Source of the DNA: Nitrococcus sp.
GTDB taxonomy: Bacteria > Pseudomonadota > Gammaproteobacteria > Nitrococcales > Nitrococcaceae
NCBI GenBank assembly: GCA_030452365.1
Contig: JAKDMK010000030.1
Coordinates: forward strand, 1-12,821
Direction of reading: 5' to 3'
Length of the DNA: 12,821 nucleotides
Below, in pieces: positions 9,521 through 12,821 of this stretch. Position numbers and translations under genes: made by a program. Below the pieces are notes generated by a model. The model searched no databases. It saw only the letters and a list, made by a program, of their open reading frames with translations, and was not told the DNA's origin. Each line of letters begins with the position of its first letter. The stretch's first letter is position 1.

Positions 9521-11425
9521 TCACCGACCGCGCAGAAACAGTCGGTCCAAGTCCGTCAAAGCGAGCCGCGTCCAAGTGGGCCGGCCATGATTACACTGGC
9601 CAATATTGCGCGTTCGCTCCATTTCGCGCAGCAACGCGTTCATTTCCGCAACCGTGAGCCGGCGGTGTGCGCGCACCGCCGCGTGGCAGGCCATGGTAGC
9701 CAGCACCTGGCTGATGACTGCCTCGAGCTGGAGAGCCCCCGCTCCTTGCTGCATCAGCAGAGCGCCTAGTATATCCCGCAGCAGCGCCGCGGCATTGGCC
9801 TGCCGCAGTAGCGCGGGCGTTCGGCGCAGGAGTAGCACGTCTGGGGCGGTGCGATCGGCCTCGAGCTGCAAACGTCCGAGAAGCTCGCCGAACTCCTCGG
9901 CGATATCTGCCTCTGCGGGTGTCACAGCAACTCGCAGCGGCACCAGCAAGGCCTGTCCGGTGAGGCCATTTTGACTGAGCTCGTCTTTGAACCGCTCGTA
10001 AACAATCCGCTCGTGAGCGGCATGCATATCCACCAAGATAAGCCCCGCGGCGTCTTGCGAGAGCACGTAGATGCCATGGAGCTGTGCCAATGCATAGCCA
10101 AGAGGCGGGATATCGGCGCTCTCCATTGGCTGTGGCAGCGGGTGCCGCGGCAGGTCGCGCGAAGAAGGCAAGGCTTCTGTACCACCCGCCTCAACTGGTT
10201 CGTCACCCTCGCCAATGCGCTGGCCGGCTACTCCTGCATCACCGTGTTCACCATAAAGCTTGCTCGCCTCGTCCAGGGTGAAACGGATCGAAGGCTGCCG
10301 CGGTGATTGATAAGCCATGCGATCTTGTTGTGCCGCTGGCGCGCAGGGGCCTATCGGCGCAACCGCTCTGCCGTGATCTCGGGCGGCGGTGCCCGCATGC
10401 GCCAATGCACGATGCAGTTGATGGAACAGAAAATCGTAGACCAGCCGCGATGCGTGGAAACGCACCTCATACTTGCTCGGGTGTACGTTCACGTCGACCT
10501 CTGCCGGATCCATCCCGAGGTAGAGGACATAGGCCGGATGCCTGTCCCTGTATAAGAGATCCGCATAGGCGCGGCGGATGGCATGACCGGCCGGACGATC
10601 CCGAATCATGCGGCCATTGAGGAAAAGATACTGCAGATCGGCCTGCGCTCTGGCTGCCGTTGGCAGACCGATCCAGCCGCGCAATGTCAACCCCGCCGCC
10701 GCGGATTCCAAGCCAAGCGTCTGGCTGACGAACTCATGCCCCAATAACTCTGCCAACCGAGTTGCCTGCTCGGTTTCAGTGCGGGCTGGGCCAATTCGGA
10801 AGCTGCGCCGGCCATGGCAGTGCAGATTGAAACCCACCTCGGGCTGACTCAAGGCCACGCGTCTGACCAGCGCCTGGATATGGCGCAGCTCGGTTTGGTC
10901 CGTGCGCAGAAACTTACGCCTGACCGGTATATTGTGGAATAGATCGCGCACCTCTACCGAGGTCCCTGGAGGATGCGCCGCCGGTGCCACCTGAGCGAGC
11001 ATCTCACCGTTGCTCAGCTCCAAGCACCAACCGTGATCTTCGCCACGGCTGCGCGTGGTGAGCTTCAAGCGCGCCACCGAGGCGATGCTCGGAAGGGCTT
11101 CGCCGCGGAAGCCGAGGCTGGTGATACGCTCCAGATCGGCCAATTCGCGGATCTTGCTGGTCGCATGCCGGCCGACAGCCAAGCGCAAATCATCGCATCC
11201 CATGCCGATGCCGTTGTCACGAACGCGTATTAGCCGTTTGCCGCCGCCCTCGACTACGATCTCGACCTGATCGGCGGCGGCGTCCAAGGCGTTCTCCACC
11301 AGCTCTTTTACAACCGCCGCCGGCCGCTCGATGACCTCGCCCGCGGCAATTTGATTGACGAGCTGAGGCGACAGATGCTGAACGCGCGGCGCAGAGAAAG
11401 GGATGCGGTCGTCTGGCTGACTCAT
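9521..11425 (-). CDS. mutL: DNA mismatch repair protein MutL, endonuclease type
   Basis: MutL links MutS mismatch recognition to strand incision. The 634-aa protein has an N-terminal GHKL ATPase with [20 protein letters not shown] (26-45; catalytic Glu41, Asn45), DNGIG (70-74), RHATSK (86-91) and GFRGEAL (105-111). The transducer domain includes NGRMIRDR and [15 protein letters not shown] low-complexity linker leads to a C-terminal dimerisation domain. That domain carries the metal-binding endonuclease motif as [12 protein letters not shown] (466-477; Asp466, His468, Glu472, Glu477), plus ACH (579-581), CNHGRPT (611-617) and FLR (630-632). This set is known from MutL of species without MutH, whereas E. 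coli MutL lacks it. The start ATG at 11425 has no obvious Shine-Dalgarno. It is the first gene of the minus-strand cluster; amiB, usual upstream, is absent here. Confidence 0.98.
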   Translation of the reverse strand: MSQPDDRIPFSAPRVQHLSPQLVNQIAAGEVIERPAAVVKELVENALDAAADQVEIVVEGGGKRLIRVRDNGIGMGCDDLRLAVGRHATSKIRELADLERITSLGFRGEALPSIASVARLKLTTRSRGEDHGWCLELSNGEMLAQVAPAAHPPGTSVEVRDLFHNIPVRRKFLRTDQTELRHIQALVRRVALSQPEVGFNLHCHGRRSFRIGPARTETEQATRLAELLGHEFVSQTLGLESAAAGLTLRGWIGLPTAARAQADLQYLFLNGRMIRDRPAGHAIRRAYADLLYRDRHPAYVLYLGMDPAEVDVNVHPSKYEVRFHASRLVYDFLFHQLHRALAHAGTAARDHGRAVAPIGPCAPAAQQDRMAYQSPRQPSIRFTLDEASKLYGEHGDAGVAGQRIGEGDEPVEAGGTEALPSSRDLPRHPLPQPMESADIPPLGYALAQLHGIYVLSQDAAGLILVDMHAAHERIVYERFKDELSQNGLTGQALLVPLRVAVTPAEADIAEEFGELLGRLQLEADRTAPDVLLLRRTPALLRQANAAALLRDILGALLMQQGAGALQLEAVISQVLATMACHAAVRAHRRLTVAEMNALLREMERTRNIGQCNHGRPTWTRLALTDLDRLFLRGR

Positions 11426-11629
11426 AGGCGATCATTATGCCCAACATCGACCGGCTATAGTGCATCCCATGATTTGGACCATGGGCGTAGATACAATGCC
11501 ACAGCTACAACGTGAAGACAGTCGTGGCACGTAAACGATTCAGCAGGGTGGCCCTGGAATTACAGGAACCATCCTAATCCGAAGCGCAAAAACCGCTCAT
11601 CTGGGAGCACAAAAAGTCGTTCTGCTTGG

Positions 11630-11658
11630 TTGATATGATGCATGCAATGTTTTATGTT
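11630..11658 (+). promoter_or_regulatory. Sigma70-like promoter of the toxin-antitoxin operon
   Basis: TTGATA (11630-11635, 5 of 6 to the -35 consensus) is followed after exactly 17 bp by TATGTT (11653-11658, 4 of 6 to the -10). It stands 35 bp upstream of the antitoxin start, and its -35 overlaps the left arm of the inverted repeat described next, the usual layout for an autorepressed toxin-antitoxin promoter. Confidence 0.55.
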
Positions 11659-11680
11659 GAATGCGTCGAATGCATAGTAT
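11633..11680. promoter_or_regulatory. Probable antitoxin operator (imperfect inverted repeat)
   Basis: ATATGATGCAT (11633-11643) and ATGCATAGTAT (11670-11680) are inverted copies matching at 9 of 11 positions, with centres 37 bp apart. The left arm runs into a perfect 8-bp palindrome TGCATGCA (11639-11646), and GAATGC occurs twice in direct orientation 3 bp apart (11660-11665, 11669-11674). Ribbon-helix-helix antitoxins of the FitA/VapB kind bind spaced inverted repeats in their own promoters together with the toxin. The arms flank the -10 here, so binding would block transcription. Operator identity is inferred from position and symmetry. Confidence 0.45.
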
Positions 11681-11692
11681 AGGAGTTAAATC

Positions 11693-11944
11693 GTGGCAAT
11701 GCTAACAGTGCGCAACTTGCCGGATGCAGTGCATCGTGCTTTGCGCGTGCGCGCGGCCGAACATGGCCGCAGCACAGAAGCGGAGGTGCGCGAGATTCTT
11801 ACAATGGCGGTCAAGCCGAAGCAACGCATCCGCATGGGCGATGCACTGGCATCCCTTGGCCGTGAAATCGGACTGACCGATGAAGACTTCGCGGCCCTTG
11901 ATGAGGTGCGCGACAAGACGCCGGCCGAACCGCTGAAATTTTAA
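11693..11944 (+). CDS. FitA-like ribbon-helix-helix antitoxin
   Basis: The 83-aa protein has an N-terminal ribbon-helix-helix DNA-binding domain: the strand MLTVRNLP (3-10), then helices containing VHRALRVRAAEHGRSTEAEV (13-32) and REILTMAV (33-40). 'TVRNLPD-x-VHRALRVRAAEHGRSTEAEVR' is the classic signature of FitA/StbC-type antitoxins. The acidic, less ordered C-terminal part (about 57-83, including DEDFAALDEV) would wrap the toxin and block its active site. It should bind its own promoter as a dimer and neutralise the PIN-domain toxin encoded next. GTG at 11693 is preferred over ATG at 11699 because AGGAG at 11681-11685 is 7 nt from the GTG. The stop overlaps the toxin start (TAATG). Confidence 0.93.
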   Translation: MAMLTVRNLPDAVHRALRVRAAEHGRSTEAEVREILTMAVKPKQRIRMGDALASLGREIGLTDEDFAALDEVRDKTPAEPLKF

Positions 11945-12360
11945 TGATCGTGCTGGATACCAACGTTGTTTCCGAGGCGATGAAGCCAGAGCCGCATGCG
12001 GCCGTGCGGGCCTGGCTGAATGATCAGGCGGCGGAAACGCTGTACTTGTCCAGCGTGACGCTGGCCGAGCAGCTCTATGGCATCAGGGCGCTACCGGAAG
12101 GGAAGCGCAAGAACATGCTGGCTCGGGCCCTTGATGGGCTGCTGGAGCTGTTCCAGGGACGCATCTTGGCGTTCGATACGGACGCAGCGCGCCACTATGC
12201 CGAATTGGCCGTTACGGCTAAGAACAACGGGCGAGGCTTTCCCACCCCGGACGGATATATCGCCGCCATCGCCGCGGCTCGTGGCTTCATCGTGGCATCC
12301 CGCGACACATCCCCCTATGAATCTGGTGGCGTGTCAGTCATCAACCCTTGGGAGGTGTAG
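11944..12360 (+). CDS. vapC: PIN-domain ribonuclease toxin, VapC/FitB family
   Basis: The 138-aa protein is a complete PIN domain, the Mg-dependent RNase fold of VapC/FitB toxins, which typically cut tRNA or rRNA and arrest growth. The acidic active-site set is present: Asp5 in VLDTNVVSE, Glu42 in SSVTLAEQLYG, Asp103 in TPDGYIAAIAA and Asp121 in ASRDTSPYE. The C-terminal ending GGVSVINPWEV is typical of the FitB branch. Length is normal, and no truncation or missing residue is seen, so the toxin should be active if expressed. It starts at an ATG that overlaps the antitoxin TAA by one base, so translation is coupled to the antitoxin. The RNA target cannot be told from sequence. Confidence 0.94.
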   Translation: MIVLDTNVVSEAMKPEPHAAVRAWLNDQAAETLYLSSVTLAEQLYGIRALPEGKRKNMLARALDGLLELFQGRILAFDTDAARHYAELAVTAKNNGRGFPTPDGYIAAIAAARGFIVASRDTSPYESGGVSVINPWEV

Positions 12361-12799
12361 AACCCGCGTTGTTCCTGACGACCATTGTCTGGGGTAGACC
12401 CAACAGTCGTGTCACCATCCGCCATTGCGATTACGATAAATCAAGAGGCGCGCTAGTGCGCTCCGCTGGTGGACTCGCTCGGCACTGTCGAACTGTCTCG
12501 AGCCTTGGCCTTGCCGCGCATAGGCAGCGGGCTATGGTAGCGTCGCAGCCGTAAAGGCAATGGAAGGCCTCACGCTTGTTCCCCGAACCTCCGTGCAATC
12601 CAGACTGCATTCCGCTGATGTCACTTGCGGAGGGGTGCGTGGGCCTCCCGTAATACCGTTTGTTGCTAACATGCCGATGGGGCGTGGCAGGGAAGACGCT
12701 AAGAACCCATCGGCGGAAGCATGCCCAATTCGCCGCTGCAATGGTAACCCCCTTGTTGCGTCGAATTTATCACGCGTGGCTGGCAAAAGAGGGACAAAC
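12361..12799. other. Gene-poor accessory stretch with several hairpins
   Basis: No convincing gene is found in these ~440 bp. The frames that stay open on both strands between about 12532 and the window end give low-complexity, unrecognisable products. What stands out is inverted-repeat content: CTGGGG/CCC-AA-CAG around 12389-12406 just after the toxin stop (a possible weak terminator), GCGC-GCTAGT-GCGC at 12448-12461, TGCC-GCGCATA-GGCA at 12512-12526, and the stronger pair annotated separately. The stretch looks like a structured RNA or a mobile-element end rather than protein-coding DNA. Confidence 0.5.
12588..12715 (+). ncRNA. Putative structured RNA element (two strong hairpins)
   Basis: Two stems lie side by side. 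Stem A pairs CCTCCG (12588-12593) plus CAA (12596-12598) with TTG (12625-12627) and CGGAGG (12628-12633), leaving TG bulged. Stem B pairs GCCGATGGG (12673-12681) with CCCATCGGC (12706-12714), and directly inside it GCGT (12682-12685) pairs with ACGC (12696-12699) around a 10-nt loop, with TAAGAA bulged on the 3' side. Thirteen base pairs in one nested fold is more than expected by chance in 45 nt. It sits some 85 nt upstream of a new ORF with a ribosome site. Strand and family are inferred; a group II intron domain upstream of its reverse-transcriptase ORF is one candidate, a long mRNA leader another. Confidence 0.3.
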
Positions 12800-12821
12800 A
12801 TGACCGCACGGGTTAGCAAGG
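12800..12821 (+). CDS. Start of an unidentified ORF leaving the window (partial)
   Basis: ATG at 12800 begins MTARVSK and runs off the window end. AGAGGG at 12788-12793, 6 nt upstream, is a good ribosome binding site, better than those of several genes in this window. Seven residues are too few to identify a family. The position after a structured non-coding stretch and a toxin-antitoxin pair suggests an accessory or mobile gene. A group II intron-encoded protein is a possibility only. The frame is also open upstream to about 12560, without a comparable ribosome site. Confidence 0.4.

Larger units (their letters stand above)
11426..11692. other. Divergent intergenic region between mutL and the toxin-antitoxin pair
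   Basis: This 267-bp non-coding stretch separates the minus-strand mutL cluster from the plus-strand toxin-antitoxin genes. It must hold promoters for both directions. The plus-strand one is annotated separately; on the mutL side a CATAAT-like -10 lies at 11438-11433 but has no good -35 partner. CCCATG (11466-11471) and CATGGG (11480-11485) form a 6-8-6 inverted repeat 41-60 bp upstream of the mutL start, which could be an operator or a small mRNA hairpin. Only very short ORFs occur. Confidence 0.6.

Noticed and set aside
11469..11534. 21-residue ORF MIWTMGVDTMPQLQREDSRG(T) in the mutL/toxin-antitoxin gap
   Set aside because: No ribosome binding site and no recognisable product. Its start lies inside the CCCATG/CATGGG inverted repeat, so it is likely chance.
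11662..12766. Repeated 10-mer TGCGTCGAAT at 11662-11671 and 12757-12766, considered as element ends
   Set aside because: Ten bases only, same orientation, no flanking similarity and no target duplication seen; coincidence is likely.
12532..12819. Minus-strand 95-codon ORF opposite the structured segment
   Set aside because: The product has no recognisable motif, overlaps an equally open plus-strand frame, and lies over strong hairpins. It is best explained as chance openness in GC-rich structured DNA.
12560..12821. Plus-strand 87-codon open frame starting MEGLTLVPRTSV
   Set aside because: No good ribosome site at 12560 and a non-globular, unrecognised product. The ATG at 12800 in the same frame has a clear ribosome site, so the upstream part is taken as non-coding.

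Overview
The window looks like chromosomal DNA of a gammaproteobacterium. It is moderately GC-rich by eye. The block mutL-miaA-hfq-hflX-hflK-hflC-DUF2065(yjeT)-hisZ-purA, all on the minus strand, has the gene order I recall from Pseudomonas and related gammaproteobacteria. Carrying hisZ between the DUF2065 gene and purA is Pseudomonas-like rather than enterobacterial. I cannot name a genus from sequence alone; purple sulfur bacteria and other Chromatiales-type lineages are possible.

Layout, left to right. Positions 1-80 hold what is probably the last 25 codons of a phosphoglycolate phosphatase (gph). It is followed by trpE (169-1656, plus strand), which feeds chorismate into tryptophan synthesis. 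trpE converges on purA across a 53-bp gap that holds a 9-bp inverted repeat. From 11425 back to 1710 runs the nine-gene minus-strand cluster: mismatch repair (mutL), tRNA A37 prenylation (miaA), the sRNA chaperone (hfq), a ribosome-associated GTPase (hflX), the inner-membrane SPFH pair that controls FtsH (hflK, hflC), a small two-helix membrane protein (DUF2065), the regulatory subunit of histidine biosynthesis (hisZ) and adenylosuccinate synthetase (purA). Spacing is tight (overlaps or gaps of 1-91 bp) except before hfq (132 bp) and before hflK (192 bp), where internal promoters are likely.

Right of mutL the conserved order breaks. Where amiB would be expected there is a divergent 267-bp region. 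It leads to a compact plus-strand type II toxin-antitoxin pair: a FitA-like ribbon-helix-helix antitoxin (11693-11944) and a PIN-domain toxin (11944-12360), coupled by a TAATG stop/start overlap. A sigma70-like promoter overlaps a probable autoregulatory inverted repeat.

The last ~460 bp (12361-12821) hold no convincing complete gene. They contain several strong RNA-type hairpins, followed by a good ribosome binding site and an ATG at 12800 whose ORF leaves the window. Together with the toxin-antitoxin pair this marks an accessory segment. The structured leader plus downstream ORF might be the 5' part of a group II intron or another reverse-transcriptase element, but that is inference only. 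The rest of the window is ordinary, well-conserved housekeeping sequence.
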